A DNA stretch of 64,000 nt. Origin: Planctomycetota bacterium (GTDB taxonomy: Bacteria > Planctomycetota > Phycisphaerae > Phycisphaerales > UBA1924). Within the stretch, counting starts at the first letter, position 1; every line of letters starts with the position of its first letter. Location: assembly GCA_963204725.1 (NCBI GenBank), contig CAUJHH010000032.1:1-64000 (forward strand), written 5' to 3'. The translations under genes were made by a program, and so were the position numbers. The notes under the pieces were generated by a model, which searched no databases, was not told the origin of the DNA, and saw only the letters and a program-made list of their open reading frames with translations. This document shows positions 26,771 to 36,150 of this stretch, one piece after another.

Positions 26771-26797
26771 GCGGGCCCGGATTGAATCCGGGCCCGC
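26771..26797 (-). terminator. Terminator of the flagellar locus after the sigma-28 gene
   Basis: A perfect 12-bp stem, GCGGGCCCGGAT (26771-26782) with ATCCGGGCCCGC (26786-26797), around a 3-base loop. On the minus strand TTGCTTTCC follows. It marks the 3' end of the long flagellar transcript. Confidence 0.75.
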
Positions 26798-26832
26798 GTG
26801 GCATTCGTTCGCGATCCATATGGGGACGCAAG

Positions 26833-27705
26833 TCAGTCGTCGCCCCCGTCGTCCTCGAGTTCCTTCATCTTGTGCTGCATCTGAGCCTTCAGCCGTGCCA
26901 GAATCGAGGAGTGCATCTGGCTGACACGCGACTCAGAGAGTGCAAGCGTCGAACCGATCTCCTTCATCGTCATCCCTTCGTAGTAGTACAGGATGACAAT
27001 GAGCCGCTCGGCCCGAGACAGACCCTTGGTCATCATCTCGCGAAGGTCTCTGCTCTGCAGCATGCGCAGCGGATTCCGCTGCGTCTCATCACGGATCACG
27101 TCGATCTCACGCAACTCCCTCGTTCCATCGGAGCCGAAGCACTTGCGTGTGAGACTGATTGTGTTCACGGCCACCGAGTCTCGCTTGTATTTCTCGAACT
27201 CCTCGAACGGGACGCCGAGGCGCTGCGCAACCTGCTGATCCGAGGCCTCTTCTCCGGTCTCCATCTCGATCTTCTGGCGCGCGTGCTCGACCTTCGACGT
27301 CCGATGACGAACGAGCCGCGGCACCCAATCCATCGATCGCAACTCGTCGAGAATCGCGCCCCGGATTCGCGGAGCGCAATACGTCTCGAACTTGACTTTG
27401 CGTTCCAGGTCAAAGGCGTCGATCGCATCCATCAGACCGAAGAGACCCGCGGACATCAGGTCCTCGATGTCGACCTCGTCCGGAAGGCGGGCGTAGATCC
27501 TCTCGGCGTTGTAGCGCACAAGCGGCAGGAACTTCTCCATGAGATAGTTCCGCAGGTCTTGCGTGCTGCTCTTCTGGTATTCCTTCCAGACTTCTTCGAT
27601 CGGCCACGATTCATACGCAGACCCGGCAAGCCACGCCTCGGCGTGACGTGCCGCGTAGCGGCCGTGTCCTCTCATGCCATGACGCAACGATTTCGCTGCT
27701 GACAT
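26833..27705 (-). CDS. fliA: Flagellar sigma factor, sigma-28 FliA/WhiG family
   Basis: Alternative sigma factor expected to direct late flagellar genes. 290 residues. Region 2 carries LPLVRYNAERIYARLP and DLMSAGLFGLMDAIDAFD, with the YCAPRIRGAILDELRSMDWVPR segment that is typical of FliA and WhiG. Region 4 ends in EGMTMKEIGSTLALSESRVSQ (helix-turn-helix; shown in part). AAGGAG precedes the ATG. It is the last gene of the flagellar array. No flgM anti-sigma gene is in the window. Confidence 0.92.
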   Translation of the reverse strand: MSAAKSLRHGMRGHGRYAARHAEAWLAGSAYESWPIEEVWKEYQKSSTQDLRNYLMEKFLPLVRYNAERIYARLPDEVDIEDLMSAGLFGLMDAIDAFDLERKVKFETYCAPRIRGAILDELRSMDWVPRLVRHRTSKVEHARQKIEMETGEEASDQQVAQRLGVPFEEFEKYKRDSVAVNTISLTRKCFGSDGTRELREIDVIRDETQRNPLRMLQSRDLREMMTKGLSRAERLIVILYYYEGMTMKEIGSTLALSESRVSQMHSSILARLKAQMQHKMKELEDDGGDD

Positions 27706-27871
27706 CTGGTCTGCTCCTTGACCCTCGACGTCGAGTCATCAATGTTCGACGAGGCAGAGCGCCCCGCCATTCACATGCTCGCACCCGGACCATCCTTGGC
27801 CTAGTGTGGGCAGAGTATACATACTCCGCAGCACCACGCAGGCCATATCCACAACTTGTCCACTCAAACTT

Positions 27872-28198
27872 TTACGCCGCACGACGTCCCTCCAACGGAC
27901 CCGCACCGATCTCGCCGGCCAGCTCGGACTCTGCCCCCGCGCTGGACGTCACAGCCGACGCCACCGCCGACGCCGCCTGGATCGATTCAATCTCTCTCGC
28001 AACCGCCTCAGAGGCGATGCGTGACAACACCCATCCGAGCGCCGACCCGACCATGCGGCACACAATCAGCACCACGATGGCACGCCCCAGAACCGTGACC
28101 GCGCTGTTCTGCGCGAGCAGCCCCGCCGAAATCGCCACTGCGAATCCGGTCAGAGCGAAACTAGCGCCGATCGCCCGGCCGATGGATTCCACGATCAC
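27872..28198 (-). CDS. Small membrane protein in the flagellar locus, unknown
   Basis: 108 residues. Two hydrophobic segments are visible: ASFALTGFAVAISAGLLA (about 12-29) and AVTVLGRAIVVLIVCRMVG (about 33-51). A polar alanine- and glutamate-rich tail follows. It lies between flhG and fliA on the same strand. No family was recognised. The location suggests a role in flagellar number control or placement, but this is only context. Confidence 0.55.
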   Translation of the reverse strand: MIVESIGRAIGASFALTGFAVAISAGLLAQNSAVTVLGRAIVVLIVCRMVGSALGWVLSRIASEAVAREIESIQAASAVASAVTSSAGAESELAGEIGAGPLEGRRAA

Positions 28199-28324
28199 TC
28201 ACACCCCGTTCAACGGCCCACTCTCCACGGGCCGAACGGGCGACATCGGATCGCTCGACCTCAGGATTGAGCCGATCCGGTCGACGACCACAAAATCGCA
28301 TTATCAGACGACCTCAGCGCGGGT

Positions 28325-29302
28325 TCAGCGCGACGAACGCCGCGATGTCTTGCCGAGGGCCGAAACGCCCAGTCGGTCCGCGACGGCCTCGGAGAGTGCC
28401 GTGATCTCTGTCCTGGCTCGCGACCGTCCCGACGTGTAGAGCATTGGGCTCCGGGTCCGCGCAGCGACAATCATGTCCCGGTCCCACGAAACCGCTCCGA
28501 TCACTCCGAGTTCCAGACTCAGGAATCGCTTCGTCACTGCGCCGAGCCGCTCGGTAACGCGCTCAACCTCGACGCGACCGCCCACTTGGTTCAGCAGCAA
28601 CGACAACCCGTTGATCGAACGTAACTCCTCAAGCCGCAAGCACTTCATGAGGCCGTAGGCATCCGCAATCGCTGCCGGTTCCGGCGTCGCAACCACAATG
28701 GGGAGGTCGGCCGCGTGCATCCAAGCACGAACATTCATGCCGATACCAGCGCCGGCATCCACCACGACCACATCCGCCTCGCCGCCGAGCGTGCCAAGTC
28801 CCGCCGCCAGCTCGCGGCAGCCAGTCGCTCCAAGATCGGCAGCCCGCGTCGTCGCCGCAGCCCCGGGCACGAGCCGAAATCCAAACGGGGTGGGCACCGA
28901 CAGCGTCGCGAGCGTCACCACTTCGGCCCGGTCCGATCTGCCACGAATCGCCGCATCGAGCCTGCGTGACGGAGACATACCGCACACAACATCGACGTTT
29001 GCCGTTCCAAGGTCGCCATCAACCAGGGTCACCCGCAGCCCGCTCCGAGAGAGCGCAATCGAGAGATTGACCGCAATCGCGGTCTTTCCCACGCCCCCCT
29101 TGCCGGACCCGATTGCCAGGACACGAGGCCATCCCGTTCGGCTGCCGCCTGTATCCGATCGAGCCGAGGAGCGATCAACCCGCGCTTCAGGAGCCCGCAC
29201 CGCGCTCTCTGCCAAAGACCGCAGCCGCGCCGCCTGGTCGGCATACGCCGGCTCTGCACGCGAACCCGTCGGAATCGCAACAGCGATGGAGGGCACGCTC
29301 AT
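28325..29302 (-). CDS. flhG: FlhG/YlxH MinD-like ATPase
   Basis: ParA/MinD-type ATPase that limits flagellar number by stimulating the FlhF GTPase. 325 residues. The deviant Walker A motif is GKGGVGKT (67-74), followed by LVDGDLGTANVDVVCG and VVVVDAGAGIGMNV (DxxG type). An N-terminal extension (1-60) is rich in alanine and arginine, where FlhG proteins carry the FlhF-activating motif. Its start overlaps the end of flhF by 4 bp, so the two are translationally coupled. Confidence 0.9.
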   Translation of the reverse strand: MSVPSIAVAIPTGSRAEPAYADQAARLRSLAESAVRAPEARVDRSSARSDTGGSRTGWPRVLAIGSGKGGVGKTAIAVNLSIALSRSGLRVTLVDGDLGTANVDVVCGMSPSRRLDAAIRGRSDRAEVVTLATLSVPTPFGFRLVPGAAATTRAADLGATGCRELAAGLGTLGGEADVVVVDAGAGIGMNVRAWMHAADLPIVVATPEPAAIADAYGLMKCLRLEELRSINGLSLLLNQVGGRVEVERVTERLGAVTKRFLSLELGVIGAVSWDRDMIVAARTRSPMLYTSGRSRARTEITALSEAVADRLGVSALGKTSRRSSR

Positions 29303-30747
29303 CCGGCATGCTCCCCGATGCTCGACACACCCCGGCGCTCGTGACCGAGCAACATCGTGGCGATCCGCTCGCCGCTCGCGAGTGCGATATTGTCGGGCAC
29401 GTCCTGTCCATTCGTGATGTATGTGACGCCCATTCCAAGAGCCCTGGGCACGTTCAAGAGCGAACCGAGCAAGACCGCCTCATCAAGCTTGGTGAATGCG
29501 ATGCTCGTCGGTCGGAGCGCATTGAACGCCGCCGCCGCCTCAAGAATCACCGGTTCCGCTGCAGTTGTGGAGAGCACCAGGTGAATCCGGTCGGGCTCGG
29601 CGACAGCGAGCACCTCGGCGAGTTCCTCGATCCGTCCAGTGTCGCGTTGCGAGCGTCCGGCCGTGTCTACGAGAACAACGTCATACTCGTTCGCCCTCGC
29701 CATCGCGTCGGCCATCTCTTGCGGGCCATGCACCACATCGACCGGCAATCCGATGATCCCCGCATATGTCTTGATCTGCTCGACGGCCGCGATGCGGTAG
29801 GTGTCCGCCGCGATCAACGCGACCCGCTTGCCCTTCCGCAGGGACATGTCCGCCGCAAGCTTGGCGATCGTCGTCGTCTTTCCAACGCCCGTCGGCCCGA
29901 CCAATGCAACCACCATGGCGCGGCCACGCCTCGCCCCGACTGGCTCGGACTCCGGCGCGATGGGAATCATCGACGCGAGCACGCTCCGAATCGCACGGTG
30001 CATCCCGGCGCTGCTCCCGCCGATGGTTGAATCGCCGCGGACCCGCTCAACCAACTCTTCGATCCAAGCCGGTGCTGCCCCGTGCCGACGAAGGGTGTTG
30101 ACACACTCTCCCAGAGGCCCGCCGATGAAAGATCCCAAATCGACCGGCTTGCCTACCCGATCGCCCGCCGACTCTCCGGACGGTCCTCGCCGGGAGATCT
30201 CCAGTACTTCTCCGACGAGTCGCTTGATGGAAGCCAATTCGGCCTCGAGCGACGCCCGCGCATTGTCGTCAACCGGATTCAACTCCACTCGCGTTCGAGG
30301 GATCTCGGCACGCCCCGCAGGCTCCCGGTTCACACCCGTTACGGGACTGATCGCAGGAATCGGAGCCAAAGAACGGAGTCCCGTGGGCACCGGCGGTTCC
30401 GCCTTCGTCCGCGCCTGCTCCGGTGCCGCTCTCGCCATACCCGACACAGACCGCATGGGAGCGTCACTCGCGGCATACGCCCGCGCCACCGCCGGGATCG
30501 CCGCAGTTGCAGACGCAAGCGTCGGACCCCTTCCCGCACCCGCGCCAACAGTGGCGCGAGCCCGAGGACCCGGTGCGCGCTGATCCGAAGAAGCCGTGAT
30601 CTCCACCATCGTTCGCGAGCCCACGCCCATCACGCCGCCGACCTTGAAAGTCCGTGCGTGGAGAATGACGGCGTCCTTCCCGAGGTCCTTCTTGACCTCC
30701 GAGAGCGCCTCCGCCATGTTGTGTGCGCGATATGTCTTGAGTTCCAT
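29299..30747 (-). CDS. flhF: FlhF, SRP-type GTPase for flagellar placement
   Basis: SRP-family GTPase that recruits the basal body to its polar or defined site. 482 residues from the ATG at 30747. It begins with MELKTYRAHNMAEALSEVKK, the B-domain motif, has a variable alanine-rich middle (about 70-190), and an NG domain with GPTGVGKTTTIAKLAAD near 281, AADTYRIAAVEQIKTYA, DTAGRS and TKLDE. The presence of flhF and flhG suggests numerically controlled flagella rather than peritrichous ones. Confidence 0.93.
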   Translation of the reverse strand: MELKTYRAHNMAEALSEVKKDLGKDAVILHARTFKVGGVMGVGSRTMVEITASSDQRAPGPRARATVGAGAGRGPTLASATAAIPAVARAYAASDAPMRSVSGMARAAPEQARTKAEPPVPTGLRSLAPIPAISPVTGVNREPAGRAEIPRTRVELNPVDDNARASLEAELASIKRLVGEVLEISRRGPSGESAGDRVGKPVDLGSFIGGPLGECVNTLRRHGAAPAWIEELVERVRGDSTIGGSSAGMHRAIRSVLASMIPIAPESEPVGARRGRAMVVALVGPTGVGKTTTIAKLAADMSLRKGKRVALIAADTYRIAAVEQIKTYAGIIGLPVDVVHGPQEMADAMARANEYDVVLVDTAGRSQRDTGRIEELAEVLAVAEPDRIHLVLSTTAAEPVILEAAAAFNALRPTSIAFTKLDEAVLLGSLLNVPRALGMGVTYITNGQDVPDNIALASGERIATMLLGHERRGVSSIGEHAG

Positions 30748-30836
30748 CGGCACCGTCCCTGGGCCTCGTCGTGCGTCCTGCGCGCTCACTGTAGCAGATC
30801 TATACGATCCACATCCGCTCACCGTCTCCTATCTGA

Positions 30837-32993
30837 TCACGCGGCCGCCACCGCCGGTTTCGCCAGACTCGGTGGCACGCCGATCAGCCCCATCGACTCC
30901 ACTTCCACGCCCGAGGCCACCTCGTTGTACCCCAGCACCGCCACCGCCGGCATGTGCGGATCCAGGATCTGACGAACCGCTCCGCGAACCTGAGGCGAGG
31001 CAACCACCACCGGATGCGCCCCTGTCGCCGTGACCCGCCGGAGGCCATCACCGATCTGCTCCGCGATCGCGTTCGCGACCCGCGCGGGAATCGTGAAGGT
31101 CGTCCCGGCCGCACTCCGGTCGATGTAGCCGCCAATCACGTCTTCCAACGACGGGTCGAGCGTCACACACGCCAGATTCAACTTGCCTTCCGGCGTCTGT
31201 GTCGCGTATTGCTGGCAGATCGATCGCTTCAGCCCGTTCCTGACGTATTCGGTCAGGATGTCCAGATCCTTGGTCCGAGGCCCCCACTCCGAAAGCGTCT
31301 CCAGAATCGTCTCCATGTCCCGTACCGGAACACGCTCGCGCAGCAGATTCTGAAGGATCCGCTGCAGTTCCGCCGGCTTGATGATCGCCGACACGGTCTC
31401 TTCCACCAGCTTCGGAGCTCGTTCCTTGAGCGGCTCCAACAGATTCGCCACCTCTTGCCTCGTCAGCAGCTCATCCGCGTGTCGCTTGATCACCTCCGTC
31501 AGATGCGTCGCAACAACGCTCGTTGGATCGACAACCGTGTAGTTCATGGACTCAGCACGCGCGCGCTGCGACGGCTCGATCCACCACGCGTCGAGACCGA
31601 ACGCCGGCTCGCGTGTCCGCTCTCCATCGACCTTGCCCTCGGCAATCCCCGAGTCCATCGCGAGCAGGCGATCGGGCCGCACCGTGCCGCTCGCCACGAC
31701 CGCACCTCGCACCTTGACGCGATACTCGGTCGATTGAAGCTGCACGTTGTCTCGCATCCGCACGGGCGGCATGACCAGCCCAAGCTCGATCGCAAGCTGC
31801 CGACGAACCGCTGCGATCCGCTCCAGCAGCGTCCCGCCCTGGCCAGGATCAACCAGCGACACCAGCCCGTATCCGACCTCAAGCTCGAGCGTGTCGACCT
31901 TGAGAAGCGACTCCACGGGTGGCGGCTCCGACTTCACAGGCGCACTCGCCGCCGCCGTCGCTTCCTCCTGCTTCAGCCGCTTTCCTCGCCTCATGGACCA
32001 CGCGATCCAACCGATCCCTCCCGCACACGACAGCAGCGGGATCGTCGGCAGCGGCGTCATGGCCAGAAGCACGAGGAAGCCCGCCGTGATCACAAGACCC
32101 CGCGGCTGGCTGATCAACTGCCCGGTGAGTTCCTGCCCGAGATCCTCACGCGAGCCCGATCGTGTCACGATCAGCGCAGAGGCGATCGAGATGATGAACG
32201 ACGGGATCTGGCTCGTCAGCCCGTCACCGATCGTCAGCTTGGTGAACACCTCGGCGGTCTGCATCGCCGGCCAGCCCCGTTCGATGATGCCGATCGCGAA
32301 CCCGCCAAGCACGTTGATGATCGTGATGATGATTCCCGCGACCGCATCGCCTCGCACGAACTTGCTGGCGCCGTCCATCGCGCCGAAGAAGTCCGCTTCC
32401 TGCCTGATCTCCTCGCGCCGCCGCCTGGCCTCCGGCTCGTCGATCATCCCCGCGTTGAGATCCGCATCGATCGCCATCTGCTTGCCCGGCATCGCATCCA
32501 GCGTGAACCTCGCAGCAACCTCGCTGACTCGCCCGGCGCCCTTCGTGATCACTACAAACTGAACGATCACGATAATCAGGAAGATCACCACGCCAACGAA
32601 CAACGAGTCGCCCGCCACGAAGTTCCCGAACGCGCGGATGACGTTTCCCGCCACCCCCGCCGCCGCCTCCGGCGTCGCCGCGTCCGCCGTGAGAATCAGC
32701 CGCGTGGACGCGATGTTCAGCACAAGCCGCGCCAGCGTTGTCGCCAGCAGCAGCGAAGGAAACACCGAGAACTCAAGCGGCTTGGCCATGTAGATGCACG
32801 TAAGCAGCACGATCACCGACGCCGCGATGTTCATGGAGATCATCACATCCATCAGCACCGGAGGCAGCGGCACCACGATCACCATGATCATCATCACGAA
32901 CGCCATGGGCACGATGTACCCGCGGTGGCGCGAGACAACCGCCGCGATCCCGCTCGCGATGCCGCCCCCTGAGCTCCGGTCCGCCTCCGCCAA
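30837..32993 (-). CDS. flhA: Flagellar export gate protein FlhA
   Basis: Type III export gate component. 718 residues, standard length. The N-terminal half has eight membrane helices (from about 29 to 310) with the conserved cytoplasmic loop GRVSEVAARFTLDAMPGKQ and MAIDADLNAG. The C-terminal cytoplasmic half (about 350-705) forms the nonameric ring that docks export substrates. 28 bp downstream of flhB and 89 bp upstream of flhF. Confidence 0.97.
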   Translation of the reverse strand: MAEADRSSGGGIASGIAAVVSRHRGYIVPMAFVMMIMVIVVPLPPVLMDVMISMNIAASVIVLLTCIYMAKPLEFSVFPSLLLATTLARLVLNIASTRLILTADAATPEAAAGVAGNVIRAFGNFVAGDSLFVGVVIFLIIVIVQFVVITKGAGRVSEVAARFTLDAMPGKQMAIDADLNAGMIDEPEARRRREEIRQEADFFGAMDGASKFVRGDAVAGIIITIINVLGGFAIGIIERGWPAMQTAEVFTKLTIGDGLTSQIPSFIISIASALIVTRSGSREDLGQELTGQLISQPRGLVITAGFLVLLAMTPLPTIPLLSCAGGIGWIAWSMRRGKRLKQEEATAAASAPVKSEPPPVESLLKVDTLELEVGYGLVSLVDPGQGGTLLERIAAVRRQLAIELGLVMPPVRMRDNVQLQSTEYRVKVRGAVVASGTVRPDRLLAMDSGIAEGKVDGERTREPAFGLDAWWIEPSQRARAESMNYTVVDPTSVVATHLTEVIKRHADELLTRQEVANLLEPLKERAPKLVEETVSAIIKPAELQRILQNLLRERVPVRDMETILETLSEWGPRTKDLDILTEYVRNGLKRSICQQYATQTPEGKLNLACVTLDPSLEDVIGGYIDRSAAGTTFTIPARVANAIAEQIGDGLRRVTATGAHPVVVASPQVRGAVRQILDPHMPAVAVLGYNEVASGVEVESMGLIGVPPSLAKPAVAAA

Positions 32994-33021
32994 AGACTAC
33001 TCCTCCGCGACTCCGGGCCTC

Positions 33022-34089
33022 TCAGGCCGTTTGCCGCTCAAGTCGATACACATACGCCAGCACCTCGGCAACCGCTTCGAACTGCTCCGAGTCGATCGCG
33101 TGCCCCACCTCAACGTTGTAGTAGAGCGCTCGCGCAAGCGGAGGCCGCTCGACGATCGGCACCCCGTGCGCCGCCGCCACCTCGCGGATGCGATAGGCCA
33201 GCAGGTCGGCGCCCTTCGCCGTCACCACCGGTGCCCTCATCTTCTCCTGGTCATATCGGAGCGCGACAGCAAAGTGCGTCGGATTCGTGACGATCACGTC
33301 GGCCTTCGGCACATCACTCTGGATCCGCTGCATCGCCATCTCGAACGCGATCTTCATGCGTCTGCGTCGGATCTCCGGGTCACCCTCCATCGATCTGCGC
33401 TCTTCCTTCACCTCGTGCTTGGTCATGCGGAGGTCCTTCGTGTGCTGCCACTTCTGGTACCAGAAATCCAGCACACCCAGCACGAAGAAGATCGCGATCA
33501 CCCAGGCCGCGAGCTCCACCACCACGCCCAGCATCACCGACACGCCCGCCATGACCCCGAGATTCGGCAACATCGCGAGCTTGGGCATGCTCGCGGTCAA
33601 GACGATCGTGGCGATCCCGGCCGCGATCGCCAGCTTCGCGGTTCCCATCCCGCCCTTGACGAATCCTCTGAGCCCGAAGAGTCGCTTCACGCCCGCGATC
33701 GGGTTCAACTTGTCAAGCTTCGGCTTCAGTGGATAGGTCGTGAATAGCCAACCGATCTGCATCAGGTGCGCAATCGCGGCCGTCACGAACATGATGATCA
33801 TGAACGGTGCGGCCGTCACGACGCCCTCGATCGCCACCCATCGCAGCGTCCGGGCCATGTCAACGACCGTGAGCGACGAAGAGTCCGAATCGAGCCCGAG
33901 CGTCCGGCGCATCACGGCCGCCATCACGCCCGACATCCAGCCGCCCAGCACCAAGAGCGTGGCCATGCCGACCGCCACCTCGATCGCGCCCGACAACTCC
34001 GTGCTCTTGGCGACCTGCCCTTTGTTCCGGGCCTCGCCCAGCCGGCGTCCGGTGGGCGCCTCCGTGCGTTCTCCTAGTTCTTCGGCCAT
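33022..34089 (-). CDS. flhB: Flagellar export switch protein FlhB
   Basis: 355 residues. The four-helix membrane domain (about 33-210) is preceded by the family lead GERTEAPTGRRLGEAR. The cytoplasmic domain contains the self-cleaving NPTH motif (269-272), which switches export from hook to filament substrates. It overlaps the end of fliR by 16 bp. Confidence 0.97.
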   Translation of the reverse strand: MAEELGERTEAPTGRRLGEARNKGQVAKSTELSGAIEVAVGMATLLVLGGWMSGVMAAVMRRTLGLDSDSSSLTVVDMARTLRWVAIEGVVTAAPFMIIMFVTAAIAHLMQIGWLFTTYPLKPKLDKLNPIAGVKRLFGLRGFVKGGMGTAKLAIAAGIATIVLTASMPKLAMLPNLGVMAGVSVMLGVVVELAAWVIAIFFVLGVLDFWYQKWQHTKDLRMTKHEVKEERRSMEGDPEIRRRRMKIAFEMAMQRIQSDVPKADVIVTNPTHFAVALRYDQEKMRAPVVTAKGADLLAYRIREVAAAHGVPIVERPPLARALYYNVEVGHAIDSEQFEAVAEVLAYVYRLERQTA

Positions 34090-34889
34090 GGCGCCCCTCC
34101 TCGCTCATCACCCAGGGAGCCAGACCACACCTCGACGTCGCGCGTCATCCCGCGCATCGAGTCGACGCTCGCCTCTCCGATCACGTGCATCGACAATGCC
34201 AACACACCGATCCCGATCAGGATCTTCAGCATGAACCCCACAGTCATCGTGTTGATCTGCGGCACGAATTTGCCCAGCAGCCCCATCACCACCAGCACCG
34301 CGCCCACCACGCCCCACACCGGCGCCGCGACCCGCACCGAGAACTCCAGGCCCGCGCCCAACACCCCGGTAAGCGTCTCGATCGGCAGCATGTCGGCGCC
34401 AAATCCGCCGAGTGGCACACGCTCGAACGTCGCGAGCAGCGAAAGGAACAACGACTCAAGTCCGCCGACCGCGACGAAAGTCGCAAACCCCACAAAGAAG
34501 AGCATCTGGCCAATCGCATCAACTTCTGCGTCAGCCTCTGGGTTGTACACGCGCGCGAGATTCAACCCCATCTGATGGCCCATGAGCACGCCGGCCAGAT
34601 CAAGCGCGAGCAGCGGCACGATCGCGATGACTCCCATCGACACACCGATCAGTGTCTCCGAGAGCACGAGCCACGGCAGCGAGACAAAGTCCGGGCGAAC
34701 GTCGACCCAGCCCGAACCAACGACCATCGGAGCCGCCGCCAGACCCATCGCCGCCGCGAGCAAGGCCCTGGCACGTAGCGGCACGGTCACGCTCGACACC
34801 ATGGGCGCAAAGACGAACAAACCCGCGATACGAGCGACCACCAGCAACCACGGCACTGCATGAGCCACAAGCGGCTCAACGCCCTCCAT
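34074..34889 (-). CDS. fliR: Flagellar export protein FliR
   Basis: 271 residues from the ATG at 34889, which has AGGAGG 5 bases upstream. Six hydrophobic helices cover the full length, with the conserved GLFVFAPMVSSVTVPLRAR near the first helix. It belongs to the FliPQR export channel. Starts 11 bp after the fliQ stop and overlaps flhB. Confidence 0.93.
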   Translation of the reverse strand: MEGVEPLVAHAVPWLLVVARIAGLFVFAPMVSSVTVPLRARALLAAAMGLAAAPMVVGSGWVDVRPDFVSLPWLVLSETLIGVSMGVIAIVPLLALDLAGVLMGHQMGLNLARVYNPEADAEVDAIGQMLFFVGFATFVAVGGLESLFLSLLATFERVPLGGFGADMLPIETLTGVLGAGLEFSVRVAAPVWGVVGAVLVVMGLLGKFVPQINTMTVGFMLKILIGIGVLALSMHVIGEASVDSMRGMTRDVEVWSGSLGDERGGAPWPKN

Positions 34890-34899
34890 CCGAGGCCTC

Positions 34900-35151
34900 C
34901 TACGAGAGCGTAAACGCCTCGATGGCGTACTCAACCAGGCGCTGCGCAATCCATGGAATGAGCAGCGCCGCCACGATCACCATCACGCCGATCTTGGGCA
35001 CAAACGTCAGCGTCTGGTCCTGGATCGATGTCACAGACTGAAAGATGCTGATGGCAAGCCCCACAATCATCCCGACGAGCAGGATCGGGGCCGCGATCTT
35101 CAGCATCACCAGCAGCATCTGTGTCGCCATCTCGATCGCATTCTCGTCCAT
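34900..35151 (-). CDS. fliQ: Flagellar export protein FliQ
   Basis: 83 residues with two membrane helices. Typical FliQ pattern: a TQMLLVMLKIAAPILLVGM helix, then VGLAISIFQSVTSIQDQTL in the connecting loop and a second helix at VMVIVAALLIPWI. It is the small channel subunit assembled with FliP and FliR. Lies 21 bp after fliP. Confidence 0.95.
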   Translation of the reverse strand: MDENAIEMATQMLLVMLKIAAPILLVGMIVGLAISIFQSVTSIQDQTLTFVPKIGVMVIVAALLIPWIAQRLVEYAIEAFTLS

Positions 35152-35172
35152 GCCAATTCCTCCTGCGATCGA

Positions 35173-36150
35173 CTAGAGCACCGTGCCCACAAGTGTGGAA
35201 GCAACGTCACCCACCATTGCGTAGGCACGATCCACGACATCGAGCATCGCGCTCGGGACACCGTCGCCCACACCTCGCTCCGCCGTCACAAAGCTCGTCA
35301 GCAGCCCCCCGACGACCAGCCGCCAACCATCCACAAGGATGAACAGCAGCAGCTTGAAAGGCAGCGAAATGAGAACGGGGGGGAGCATCATCATGCTCAT
35401 CGAGATCAGCACGCTCGCGATCACCATGTCGATGACGAGAAACGGCAGATAAACCCTGAATCCCATCAGGAATCCGACCTTCAACTCACTCAGCACGAAC
35501 GAGGGCACCAGCGTCACCATGTCCACGTCCGCCCGCGTCAGCCGCTCGGGCTCGGACGTGTCCACGCCCCGATACTCGAGGACCATGTACACGCTCGACC
35601 AGTTCCCGCTCGCATCGATCTGGTCGAACATGAAGTCACGGAGCGGCTGCTTCGCCTTCGTCCACAGCGTGTCGTAATCCGTGATCTCGCCCGCTCGATA
35701 CGGCTCTACCGCCTCTTGCCAGATCCGCTCGGCCGTCGGCGCCATCACCAGCATCGTCATGAACAACGCCAATCCTGTCACCACCTGAGGCGGCGGCAGG
35801 GCCTGCGTCCCCATCGCCTGCTTCAACAACCCCAACACCACCAGGATCCTCAGGAAGCACGTGCAAAGAAGCATGATCGACGGCACCAGTGAGATCACCG
35901 TCAGCACGAGCATCACGTTGAGCGCCGCTGAGAGGCCGACACCCTCCCGCCCCGATCCTCCACGACCAGTCATCGTCCCCGCCGCGTCGTCCAGCACCCG
36001 CAGAGGGTTCAGCGTTCCCGCCATCGTGTCCGCAAAAAGATCCGTTGCAATTGTCGGCGCTGCAGAAACGTCCGCAGGCGGTCCGTACTGCCCGAACGCA
36101 GACATCGCGATCGCTGCCAGCATCGTGATGGCAAGAGCAAGCCGCCTCAT
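35173..36150 (-). CDS. fliP: Flagellar export protein FliP
   Basis: 325 residues, longer than the usual 245 because of an N-terminal extension. A cleavable signal peptide (about 1-20) precedes about 50 extra residues before the conserved core. The core has SLVPSIMLLCTCFLRILVVL, GLALFMTMLVMAPT, and SELKVGFLMGFRVYLPFLVI, the FliP signatures. It is the main channel subunit. Its start overlaps the fliO end by 4 bp. Confidence 0.95.
   Translation of the reverse strand: MRRLALAITMLAAIAMSAFGQYGPPADVSAAPTIATDLFADTMAGTLNPLRVLDDAAGTMTGRGGSGREGVGLSAALNVMLVLTVISLVPSIMLLCTCFLRILVVLGLLKQAMGTQALPPPQVVTGLALFMTMLVMAPTAERIWQEAVEPYRAGEITDYDTLWTKAKQPLRDFMFDQIDASGNWSSVYMVLEYRGVDTSEPERLTRADVDMVTLVPSFVLSELKVGFLMGFRVYLPFLVIDMVIASVLISMSMMMLPPVLISLPFKLLLFILVDGWRLVVGGLLTSFVTAERGVGDGVPSAMLDVVDRAYAMVGDVASTLVGTVL

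Noticed and set aside
27813-27826. GAGTAT-AC-ATACTC palindrome upstream of the sigma-28 gene
   Set aside because: Short, single copy, no promoter at correct spacing; noted only as a possible operator.
27842-27874. ATATCCACA resembling a DnaA box, and TAAAAGTTT resembling a sigma-28 -35 upstream of the sigma-28 gene
   Set aside because: A single box without cluster or AT-rich unwinding region; the -10 partner is poor and the spacing is wrong.
30954-32972. A 670-codon plus-strand frame opposite flhA, and similar long frames opposite pnp, queG, fliG/fliH and mutL
   Set aside because: Highly Arg/His/Pro-rich sequences without domains, exactly antisense to well-identified genes; they follow from the GC-rich third codon positions.
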